Positions 1 to 5,533 of a stretch of DNA of 5,772 bases are shown here, one piece after another. Origin of the DNA: Gammaproteobacteria bacterium (GTDB lineage Bacteria; Pseudomonadota; Gammaproteobacteria; DSM-16500); contig JAJONP010000190.1 of assembly GCA_021323555.1 (NCBI GenBank), positions 1 through 5,772 on the forward strand. The letters are read 5' to 3'. Positions within the stretch are counted from its first letter, which is position 1. Every line of letters starts with the position of its first letter. The notes beneath the pieces are model-generated. The model made no database searches and was not told the origin of the DNA. It was given only the letters and a program-made list of their open reading frames with translations. The translations under genes were made by a program, and so were the position numbers.

Positions 1-769
1 TAGTCTCCATGTCTAAAGGCCAGAGCGTCACAGGGTCAATGACTTCTGCTTGAATGCCAATCGCTTCTAAATGTTTTTTCGCACGTAACGCTTCCATTAC
101 CATGTGAGAAACAGCAACAATCGTAATATCCTGCCCTTCTGTTAAGATACGAGCTTTGCCTAAAGGTACTGCATAAGGCTGGCTCGGTACATAACCTTCT
201 GTAGAATAAAGCAAACGGTGTTCTATAAAAATAACGGGGTTATCATCTCGAATTGCTGAAACCATACACCCTTTCGCGTCATGCGCATTCGCAGGTGCAA
301 CGACTTTTAACCCAGGCACATGCATAAACATGGAATGCAATGCTTGTGAATGCTGCCCTCCCTGCCCCCATGAACGACCGATCATTGTCCGCACCACCAA
401 AGGTACTTTTACTTGTCCGTTATACATATAATGTGATTTTGCAGCCATATTGACGAGCTGGTTCATACATAACAACATAAAATCCATGCGAATATGCACA
501 TGGATAGGACGGTAACCCGCAATCGCTGCACCAATCGCAACACCTGTCATCGCATCTTCTGACAATGGAGTGCAAAATACCCGATCTTTACCAAATTTTT
601 CCTGCAATCCTACAGTAGAGCCTTGAATACCTTTATGATCATCTACATCGAGTCCAAATAAAAAAACTTTGGGATCACGTGCCATTTCTTCTTCAAATGC
701 TTCTCGCAACGCATCAACATAACGGATTAATTTTGTATCTGTTTTACTATTACTATTATGCGTAAACAT
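1..769 (-). CDS. 2-oxoacid dehydrogenase-type E1 component, beta subunit (partial, C-terminus beyond left edge)
   Basis: Beta subunit of a thiamine-diphosphate-dependent E1 (transketolase-like) enzyme, expected to pair with the alpha subunit encoded just upstream in an alpha2beta2 decarboxylase. 256 codons are present; family members are about 325-340 residues, so roughly the last quarter lies outside the window. The translation shows the transketolase pyrimidine-binding domain: FGLDV near residue 38, TPLSEDAMTG (residues 67-76, with the Glu71 expected to contact the thiamine aminopyrimidine ring), GQGGQHSQ (135-142, His140 matching the conserved active-site His), and IRDDNPVIFIEHRLLY (173-188). 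Residues from about 200 on begin the C-terminal transketolase domain. The ATG at 769 is chosen because AGAGGAG (786-780) lies 10 bases upstream; it overlaps the end of the alpha gene by 14 bases in another frame, which indicates translational coupling. The usual GED near residue 39 reads GLD. The family call is firm; the substrate is unknown. Confidence 0.93.
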   Translation of the reverse strand, partial: MFTHNSNSKTDTKLIRYVDALREAFEEEMARDPKVFLFGLDVDDHKGIQGSTVGLQEKFGKDRVFCTPLSEDAMTGVAIGAAIAGYRPIHVHIRMDFMLLCMNQLVNMAAKSHYMYNGQVKVPLVVRTMIGRSWGQGGQHSQALHSMFMHVPGLKVVAPANAHDAKGCMVSAIRDDNPVIFIEHRLLYSTEGYVPSQPYAVPLGKARILTEGQDITIVAVSHMVMEALRAKKHLEAIGIQAEVIDPVTLWPLDMET

Positions 770-1724
770 GCGTATACAACTCCTCTGCAGTCGGGTAAGG
801 ACTTTCTTCAGCAAATTTTTCTGCGTTTTGCATTAAGAGAATCACTTCATTCTCTATTTGGACACGTGTTTCGGGGGCTAATAAATTCGCTAAACGCGTG
901 ATTTGATCGTTATCTTTCCAATACTGATATTCCGCACAATCTCGATAATCATCACTATGATCATCCAAAGGCCCCACATGCTCAAGCCACCGATAGGTTG
1001 CGCATTCTATAAATAAGGGCCCTGAGCTACCTTCACGAATTTCAGCCAGCGCATTCACCATTGTCTCGCGGATTTTGAAAACATCCGCATCATCAATTTT
1101 ATATGTTTTAATACCAAAGGTCGCAACACGTTCACACAATTGCTCTGTTGCCCAACGCTTTTCAAGTGGCGTGTGAATTGCCAATCGATTATTTTCCACA
1201 ATAAAAATAATAGGTAATTTTTTTAATGCTGCAAAATTCAGTGATTCGTAAAAACAACCTTCTTCTGTTCCGCCATCGCCACACAGTGCAACCACGACTC
1301 TCTGGCGGCCTGTTATTTTTGCTTCCTGTTGTAAAGCCAACGCATAACCTGTCGCAACGGGAATAGTCGTGCCTACTACCGCGGATGCACCCATTACACC
1401 ATTCGGAATATCTACCAAATGCATAGAGCCTGCTTTGCCGCCCGCACAACCTGTACGTTTTCCATAGAGCTCAGCCATCATGCCATTCAAATCACCGCCT
1501 TTTGCAATATAAGTGGCATGGCATCGGTAGGTATTTGAGACAATATCGTCTTTTGCTAAGGGGTCACAAACACCGACTGCTATAGATTCTTGACCCACAG
1601 ACAAATGCACAGGACTCTTAATGGCATCTGTGTGATAAATTTCGGCTATTCTAAGCTCTATTTTCCGAATTAATAGCATCTTTTTATAAAGACGCACCGT
1701 TAATGCTGGACTCATCTCAATCAT
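756..1724 (-). CDS. 2-oxoacid dehydrogenase-type E1 component, alpha subunit
   Basis: Alpha subunit of a thiamine-diphosphate-dependent E1 enzyme (pyruvate/acetoin/branched-chain dehydrogenase E1 alpha family), 322 residues, close to full family length. The diphosphate/Mg-binding motif is visible as CGDGGTEEG (about residues 148-156) through to VENN (176-179), and HLSVGQESIAVG (40-51) and YRCHATYIAKG (66-76) are typical. The region that usually reads HSMSDP-YR instead reads WLEHVGPLDDHSDDYR (246-261), so this is not an ordinary pyruvate dehydrogenase subunit. An upstream GTG at 1748 would give 330 residues, but the ATG at 1724 has AGGA (1734-1731) six bases before it and overlaps the gtrA-like stop by 8 bases (ATGATTGA), the classical coupling arrangement. 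It lies between gtrA and E1 beta in one operon. No E2 or E3 is seen, so it may act as a stand-alone decarboxylase/ligase or borrow partners. The substrate cannot be read from the sequence. Confidence 0.94.
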   Translation of the reverse strand: MIEMSPALTVRLYKKMLLIRKIELRIAEIYHTDAIKSPVHLSVGQESIAVGVCDPLAKDDIVSNTYRCHATYIAKGGDLNGMMAELYGKRTGCAGGKAGSMHLVDIPNGVMGASAVVGTTIPVATGYALALQQEAKITGRQRVVVALCGDGGTEEGCFYESLNFAALKKLPIIFIVENNRLAIHTPLEKRWATEQLCERVATFGIKTYKIDDADVFKIRETMVNALAEIREGSSGPLFIECATYRWLEHVGPLDDHSDDYRDCAEYQYWKDNDQITRLANLLAPETRVQIENEVILLMQNAEKFAEESPYPTAEELYTHVYA

Positions 1725-2160
1725 AAGACTTCCTATACTGTAAACCACAATTCGGCGCTAAAGGAAAAACCCAATAACGCAATAAAATATAACTGATATT
1801 CATCGTCACACCAATTCCTAAAACTAGTCCAATATAAGGCGACAAGTGGGCGAATTCTACAACAATACGCACGATTAAAAAATTAATACCGCAATTAAGC
1901 GATATCATTAATAAATATTTAACAATATGTTGAGAAAAATCCGCGCCATGGCTCTTAAAAGAAAACCTTCTGTTCGCTATAAAATGAAATATCACAGAGA
2001 GTATATAACTCACTACAACTGCAACTTGATAATTAATCCCTATTATTTTCCATAATAATGTAAACGAAGAAAAGTTTATCAGGGCAGATAAAGCCCCTAC
2101 TACCAAAAACAAGGAAATAGAGCGAATGTTTTGTTTGATTGCTGTAAAAAATAAATTCAT
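1717..2160 (-). CDS. GtrA-family four-helix membrane protein
   Basis: Small integral membrane protein of 147 residues, the usual length for the GtrA family. Family members are linked to cell-surface polysaccharide synthesis and are often proposed to flip polyprenyl-phosphate-linked sugars across the inner membrane. Four hydrophobic segments are visible at about residues 15-37, 44-62, 79-102 and 107-127. FLVVGALSALINF (18-30) and the basic loop NRRFSF (63-68) between helices 2 and 3 are family hallmarks. The tail after residue 131 is short and polar. The ATG at 2160 has AGGG six bases upstream and a better AAGGA further up. It is the first gene of the leftward operon and its stop overlaps the E1 alpha start. 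A TACAAT box at 2198-2193 on the minus strand could be a -10 element but has no clear -35. The substrate is unknown; the neighbouring E1 pair and the fucose-synthase-like gene support a glycan role. Confidence 0.88.
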   Translation of the reverse strand: MNLFFTAIKQNIRSISLFLVVGALSALINFSSFTLLWKIIGINYQVAVVVSYILSVIFHFIANRRFSFKSHGADFSQHIVKYLLMISLNCGINFLIVRIVVEFAHLSPYIGLVLGIGVTMNISYILLRYWVFPLAPNCGLQYRKSYD

Positions 2161-2365
2161 TCTAAACCCTATTATCCTTAAGAAAAAGCTGCATTGTATC
2201 TGATCTGAGTGATAAAAGCTAAATGATATGGCTCTTGTGTCATATTAAGGTCATAGATGTTCTTCCCCTTACCAAAATTAAAATGAAATTTTAAAACTAA
2301 AAAGCTTCTGCAGGGAAAACTACGATTCACATCCCATATCTCTCTTTCACATACGATGATCCGAA

Positions 2366-2396
2366 GTTAAGAAAGTAGGCCGAGGGTCTGAGGGAT
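2366..2396 (+). repeat. Repeat unit, copy 1 (partial, no large hairpin)
   Basis: TTAAGAAAGTAGGCCGAGGG followed by a diverged TCTGAGGGAT that still resembles the next part of the other copies. It keeps the small GGCC-GAG-GGTC hairpin (2378-2388) through one G-T wobble. It lacks the long GC-rich palindrome seen in copies 2 and 3. Confidence 0.65.
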
Positions 2397-2454
2397 CGAC
2401 ACTTTTTTAAGAATATATTATTTAGATTCAATAAGTAACACGGGAAGGCGGAGG

Positions 2455-2529
2455 TAAGAAAGTAGGCCGAAGGCCATGAGAAATTAGCCCAGGCTAAGGG
2501 CACGCTTTTTGTGCCCGCAGGCCTGGGGC
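2455..2529 (+). repeat. Repeat unit, copy 2, with GC-rich hairpin
   Basis: About 75 bases beginning TAAGAAAGTAGGCCGAAGG. It includes a small hairpin GGCC-GAA-GGCC and then a long imperfect stem. CCCAGGC (2488-2494) pairs with GCCTGGG (2521-2527), and GGGCAC (2498-2503) pairs with GTGCCC (2511-2516). An internal loop (TAA against GCAG) separates the two stem parts. The first 51 bases match the reverse complement of copy 3 with four differences, all transitions. Confidence 0.8.
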
Positions 2530-2677
2530 AATCATTCCCGCACCCTGCCAGCGCCGAAGGCGCGGAAGATTACCTGGAAAAAAACATATTGCAATCGCTA
2601 TCGCAAATATATATATATACATTCATACCGTATTTTCAACAAAATATTGTAAACTTTTCCTTTCTGTAAGGCTGAGT

Positions 2678-2753
2678 GGCCCAGGCTAAGGGCGCGAAAA
2701 GCGCGCCCTTAGCCTGGGCTAATTTCTTATGGCCCTCGGCCTATTTTCTTAAG
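2678..2753 (-). repeat. Repeat unit, copy 3, inverted, with near-perfect long hairpin
   Basis: Inverted copy of the unit at 2455-2529. Read on the minus strand it begins TTAAGAAAATAGGCCGAGGG, continues through the shared AAATTAGCCCAGGCTAAGGGC segment, and ends in the long palindrome (arms 2679-2696 and 2702-2719). Its outer end lies about 34 bases upstream of the GyrI-like gene, so it may influence transcription or mRNA stability there. Confidence 0.85.
2679..2719. other. Perfect 18-bp stem-loop
   Basis: The left arm GCCCAGGCTAAGGGCGCG (2679-2696) is exactly complementary to the right arm (2702-2719), with the five-base loop AAAAG between. No T-run directly follows on either strand, so it is not a typical intrinsic terminator. 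It forms the core of repeat copy 3. Confidence 0.9.
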
Positions 2754-2786
2754 ATATTAAAACATTAATTTAAAAAGGTGAAAAAA

Positions 2787-3275
2787 ATGAAAAAAGAATT
2801 AGTCAATAAATCTGAAATCAAATTGGTTGGGTTAACAGCACGTACAAACAATAAAAATGAAATGAACCCTGAAACTTCTAAAATTGGCAAGTTAGCGGGT
2901 CGCTTTTGGGGTCAAAATGTTGCGAACCAAATATCAGATAGAAAGAACCCTGGTACTACTTTCTCTGTTTATACTGAATATGATAGTAATGAACATGCGG
3001 ATTACACCTACTTCATTGGCGAAGAAGTTAATTCATTTGAAAATATTTCTGCAGATTTTCAGAAATTAACAATACCTGCTGCTACATATCAAAAATTTAC
3101 TACTCCGTCAGGGAAAATGCCGGAAGTAGTTATTAATGCTTGGCAGCAAATTTGGCAAATGTCTGCAAGCGGCTTCGGGGGTGAAAGAGCTTACATCGCT
3201 GATTTTGAGGTTTATGATCAACGTGCGGCTGATCCTGCTAATACGAGCTTAGATATCTATATCGGTATTAAGTAA
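2787..3275 (+). CDS. GyrI-like / Cass2-type small-molecule-binding protein (stand-alone effector-binding domain)
   Basis: A 162-residue protein made up of one effector-binding domain of the GyrI-like/AraC-effector (SOUL-like) fold, close to the Cass2-type proteins found as single-domain ORFs. Family-like segments are LAGRFWGQ (36-43), TTFSVYTEYDSNEHADYTYFIG (57-78), LTIPAATYQKF (94-104), INAWQQIW (116-123), AYIADFEVYD (135-144) and the terminal LDIYIGIK (155-162). There is no DNA-binding helix-turn-helix, no signal peptide and no membrane segment, so it is probably a cytoplasmic ligand-binding or drug-sensing partner; the ligand is unknown. The ATG at 2787 is preferred because AAGG (2775-2778) lies 8 bases upstream; the GTG at 2778 overlaps that site. 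It sits alone between the repeat element and the ATPase relic and appears to be accessory cargo. No clear promoter is visible. Confidence 0.8.
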   Translation: MKKELVNKSEIKLVGLTARTNNKNEMNPETSKIGKLAGRFWGQNVANQISDRKNPGTTFSVYTEYDSNEHADYTYFIGEEVNSFENISADFQKLTIPAATYQKFTTPSGKMPEVVINAWQQIWQMSASGFGGERAYIADFEVYDQRAADPANTSLDIYIGIK

Positions 3276-3281
3276 CGAAGT

Positions 3282-3304
3282 TAAACGTATTCGTTTATAT
3301 TTTG
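3282..3304 (+). terminator. Weak terminator-like hairpin after the GyrI-like gene
   Basis: TAAACG (3282-3287) pairs with CGTTTA (3292-3297) across a TATT loop, followed by TATATTT. The stem is only 6 bp and AT-rich, and an overlapping alternative pairing (AACGAA with TTCGTT) exists, so termination would be inefficient at best. Confidence 0.3.
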
Positions 3305-3364
3305 TTATTACAAGTTATATTTAGTCATGTTCCAATATTTTTTATTCATCAATAATACAGCGCA

Positions 3365-3392
3365 TTGCAATACGGCTATTTTGCAGTATAAT
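3365..3392 (+). promoter_or_regulatory. Probable sigma-70 promoter of the ATPase relic
   Basis: A perfect -10 box TATAAT (3387-3392) lies 16 bases after TTGCAA (3365-3370), a partial match to TTGACA. Transcription would start near 3399, so the ATG at 3391 cannot be the start codon and the one at 3436 can. The -10 box lies inside the first copy of a direct repeat, which could allow control by a binding protein. Confidence 0.55.
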
Positions 3393-3428
3393 GGAATTCA
3401 GACGCGTCTATTTTGCAGTTGGATGGAA
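3376..3428 (+). repeat. 21-base direct repeat with a 32-base period in the ATPase promoter/leader
   Basis: CTATTTTGCAGT-ATA-ATGGAA at 3376-3396 recurs as CTATTTTGCAGT-TGG-ATGGAA at 3408-3428, matching at 18 of 21 positions. The spacing of 32 bases is about three helical turns, which would place the copies on the same face of the DNA. The first copy contains the -10 box and the second lies in the predicted leader just before the start codon, the position expected of a repressor operator or of a leftover duplication. Confidence 0.75.
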
Positions 3429-3435
3429 AACAGCC

Positions 3436-4541
3436 ATGAATCGTTATTGTAAACCTTTTATTTATCAAGATCTTGAAAAAAAAATGGTATTTATAGGTGG
3501 TCCTAGGCAAGTAGGTAAAACAACGCTTAGCAAAAGCTTATGTGAGGGTCATTTTAAGGATAGTGTTTATCTCAATTGGGATATTGATGAAGATAGGCAA
3601 GCTATTATGCGAAAACAATGGCCTCAAACAAGCCCGCTTGTTATCTTCGATGAATTGCATAAATATCCTAAATGGAAACAATGGATCAAAGGTGTGTAGA
3701 TGTTTACCGACGAGGCGGGGATTCTTTGATGGGACGGTATCATTATTGGCGGTTACATCCTTTTACACTGGATGAATTACCTTCAAGTATGACTGCTAAA
3801 GAGGGTTTTCAGCGCTTATTAACGCTCGGCGGATTTCCAGAGCCATTTTTATTAGGTGATGAGCGTGAAGCACGTCGTTGGCGGCGTGAACGATTTGATC
3901 GAATCTTAAAAGAAGATGTTCGTGATTTGGAATCCGTTCGTAATATTTCAATGCTGGCTCTTTTTGTCGATGCCTTGCGCGAACGCGTAGGCGGGATGAT
4001 TACGTTAAAAAATATCGCAGAAGACCTGCAAATTTCTCCAACCACAGCTAAACTATGGTTATCCGTTATTGAAAAAATGTACATGGCATTTGCTGTTTTT
4101 CCACTCACTCAAAAAGTTCCGCGTGCTATTTTAAAACCCCCTAAGATCTATTTCTATGATAATGCTGATGTTATTGAAAATACGGGAGGACGCTTAGAAA
4201 ATTTAGTAGCAACTACTTTATTAAAACGATTACACTTTATTGAGGATTACTACGGTTATCGAGCGACTTTGCATTATATTCGTGATAAAGAAGGACGAGA
4301 AGTGGATTTTGTAACTGTTATCAATGGAACTATCACGGATTTAATAGAAGTTAAAACTTCTGATAGCACTATTTCATCACATCTAAAATATTATACAAAA
4401 AAGCTCAAGCCGCAACGTGCCATACAATTAGTTGCTGAATTGAAACGTTCCTTTACACAGGATGAGATTACTGTTACAACGCCTATAGAATTTTTTAATA
4501 ATCCGCCCTGGAAAGAGGCATCTACTGACGAAAAAGCTTAA
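3436..4541 (+). pseudogene. AAA-family ATPase with DUF4143 C-terminal domain, broken by internal deletion and frameshift
   Basis: The N-terminal part (3436-3699) starts MNRYCKPFIYQDL, typical of these ATP-binding proteins. It carries Walker A GGPRQVGKTT (residues 21-30) and Walker B PLVIFDE (67-73), then runs IKGV and hits TAG. The C-terminal part resumes in another frame at about 3696 with VDVYRRGGDSLMGRYHYWRLHPFTLDE and stays open to TAA at 4541. Intact relatives have about 20 residues between these segments, including a conserved TGSAR-like motif, so I infer a deletion whose length is not a multiple of three. The C-terminal DUF4143 region is intact, with a PD-(D/E)XK-like pattern: LEN near 4195, REVDF near 4300 and LIEVK near 4345. 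The start at 3436 follows a probable promoter but has only a weak GGA site. The family's function is poorly known, and this copy should lack ATPase activity. Confidence 0.87.
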
Positions 4542-4546
4542 GCCTT

Positions 4547-5464
4547 ATGAATCACAATAAAAAAATATTAGTCACAGGCCACTCCGGCATGATAGGTAGT
4601 GCAGTGGTAAGGTTGCTCATCCAACGCAATCATCATCTAGTATTAACACCCTCTCATGCTGAATTAGATCTTCGCGACCAAGCCAAAGTCATGGCTTATT
4701 TCGAACACCATTTGCCTGAATATGTCTTTCATTTGGCTGCCGTGGTCGGTGGGATTTACGCGAATGCCACTTATCCTGCTCAATTTATTTATGACAATAC
4801 GCAAATGCATTGCAATATTATCGAGGCATCTGCGCGTTTTAAGGTAACAAAATTATTGTTTCCAGGCTCGGCATGCACTTACCCTAAATTAGCTCCGCAG
4901 CCCATCAAAGAAACCGCTTTTTTAGATGGTTTAATCGAAACAACGAATATTGCTTATGCTGCTGCTAAAATCAATGGGATCATCATGTGTCAAGCTTATG
5001 CACGCCAGCATCAACTCAATGTGGTTGTACCTATGCCAACGAATACGTATGGCATAAATGATAACTTTAATCCGGAAGAGTCGCATGTTATTCCTGCGTT
5101 GATGCGCCGTTTGCATGAAGCCAAAATGCAAAGTTTACCTGAAATTGTTTTATGGGGAACGGGCACACCTTTACGTGAATTTATTTATGCGGATGATTTA
5201 GCAGATGGGTTGATTTTTTTAATGGAAAATTACAACTCGCCTGAAATTATTAATATAGGGACGATGCAAGAAGTCAGTATGATTGATTTGGCGCATGCAC
5301 TCGCTGATATTGTTCAATTTAAAGGAAAAATAGTAGTAGACACGACCAAACCGGATGGTGCGCCTCGAAAATGTCTAGATTCTTCTCGCTTGTTTTCTTT
5401 AGGCTGGAAACCAAAAGTGTCTTTAAAAACAGGGTTACAAAAAATGTATGAGCATCATTTTTAA
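4547..5464 (+). CDS. GDP-L-fucose synthase family NAD(P)-dependent epimerase/reductase
   Basis: Extended short-chain dehydrogenase of 305 residues (family about 310-320) related to GDP-L-fucose synthase (Fcl/WcaG). That enzyme converts GDP-4-keto-6-deoxymannose to GDP-L-fucose by 3,5-epimerisation and NADPH reduction in the cytoplasm. Visible are the Rossmann motif GHSGMIG (11-17), AAVVGGIYANATYPAQFIYDN (64-84), GSACTYPK (107-114), YAAAK (137-141), PTNTYGINDNFNPEESHVIPAL (164-185), GTPLREFIYADD and KPDGAPRK. Ser108, Cys110, Tyr137, Lys141 and His180 correspond to the catalytic set of the E. coli enzyme with a one-residue offset. It begins 5 bases after the ATPase relic's stop and lacks a good Shine-Dalgarno site, suggesting dependence on upstream translation. 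No gmd (GDP-mannose 4,6-dehydratase) is in the window, so a different 4-keto sugar substrate is possible. Confidence 0.92.
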   Translation: MNHNKKILVTGHSGMIGSAVVRLLIQRNHHLVLTPSHAELDLRDQAKVMAYFEHHLPEYVFHLAAVVGGIYANATYPAQFIYDNTQMHCNIIEASARFKVTKLLFPGSACTYPKLAPQPIKETAFLDGLIETTNIAYAAAKINGIIMCQAYARQHQLNVVVPMPTNTYGINDNFNPEESHVIPALMRRLHEAKMQSLPEIVLWGTGTPLREFIYADDLADGLIFLMENYNSPEIINIGTMQEVSMIDLAHALADIVQFKGKIVVDTTKPDGAPRKCLDSSRLFSLGWKPKVSLKTGLQKMYEHHF

Positions 5465-5491
5465 ACTAATATCTTAGAACATTACTTTAAT

Positions 5492-5513
5492 TTGTACCTC
5501 AATCAGGATACAA
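5492..5513 (+). promoter_or_regulatory. Inverted repeat, candidate antitoxin operator
   Basis: TTGTACCT (5492-5499) is mirrored by AGGATACAA (5505-5513) with one bulged base and a CAATC centre. It lies just upstream of a RelB/DinJ-type gene. Ribbon-helix-helix antitoxins of this family usually bind such palindromes at their own promoter, so autoregulation is inferred. A TACAAT box (5509-5514) overlaps the right arm. Confidence 0.4.
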
Positions 5514-5518
5514 TTATA

Positions 5519-5530
5519 AAGGAGGTGATC
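5519..5530 (+). promoter_or_regulatory. Full-length 12-base Shine-Dalgarno sequence
   Basis: AAGGAGGTGATC is an uninterrupted match to the complement of the bacterial 16S rRNA 3' end, and its GGAGG core lies 8 bases before the ATG at 5534. This is far stronger than the ribosome sites of the other genes here. It decides in favour of ATG 5534 over the adjacent ATG 5537. Confidence 0.9.
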
Positions 5531-5533
5531 TTT

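Larger units (their letters stand above)
2367..2753. mobile_element. Possible MITE-like non-autonomous element bounded by inverted repeats
   Basis: The outermost ends are inverted copies of one 20-base unit: TTAAGAAAGTAGGCCGAGGG at 2367-2386 and its reverse complement at 2734-2753, with 19 of 20 bases identical. Both ends finish in TTAA, which could be a target-site duplication or simply part of the terminal repeat. The interior (about 350 bp) has no transposase or other ORF, but carries two long hairpins in inverted orientation. The size, the terminal inverted repeats and the intergenic position fit a miniature element. Against this, a third copy of the same unit lies inside at 2455, so two elements may be nested, or the locus may be a cluster of REP-like palindromes instead. 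Confidence 0.4.
2161..2786. other. Gene-free interval between divergent operons, carrying a repeat complex
   Basis: No convincing ORF on either strand. From 2161 to about 2365 it is AT-rich and should hold the promoter of the leftward gtrA-E1 operon. From 2366 to 2753 it holds a repeat complex that includes a GC-rich block (2487-2570) and an AT-rich core with a TATATATATATA run (about 2608-2620). The last 30 bases form the leader of the GyrI-like gene. A small extra hairpin, GCGCC-GAA-GGCGC (2551-2563), sits next to the middle repeat copy. Confidence 0.7.

Noticed and set aside
1189..1449. Open frame on the minus strand inside E1 alpha
   Set aside because: It is a shifted reading of the E1 alpha gene, with no family resemblance and no ribosome binding site.
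1725..1748. GTG at 1748 as start of E1 alpha
   Set aside because: The ATG at 1724 has a well-spaced AGGA site and a typical overlap with the upstream stop; the extra eight residues are not family-like.
2679..2719. Long hairpin as an intrinsic terminator
   Set aside because: No T-run follows on either strand, and the structure belongs to a repeated unit also found inverted at 2455.
2367..2753. CRISPR array
   Set aside because: Only three unequal copies, in mixed orientation, with no regular spacers and no cas genes.
2778..2786. GTG at 2778 as start of the GyrI-like protein
   Set aside because: It overlaps the AAGG ribosome site that serves the ATG at 2787.
3391..3435. ATG at 3391 as start of the ATPase
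   Set aside because: It lies within the TATAAT box of the likely promoter; family similarity starts at 3436 (MNRYCKPF).
3690..3710. Programmed ribosomal frameshift in the ATPase
   Set aside because: No slippery heptamer or pseudoknot is evident, and about 20 conserved residues are missing, which slippage cannot restore.
3542..4108. Overlapping frames at 3542-3775 (+) and 3809-4108 (-)
   Set aside because: Both are out-of-frame or antisense readings of the ATPase relic, with biased composition and no recognisable domain.
4931..5131. Antisense frame within the fucose-synthase-like gene
   Set aside because: The sense strand codes for a well-conserved enzyme across the whole interval.
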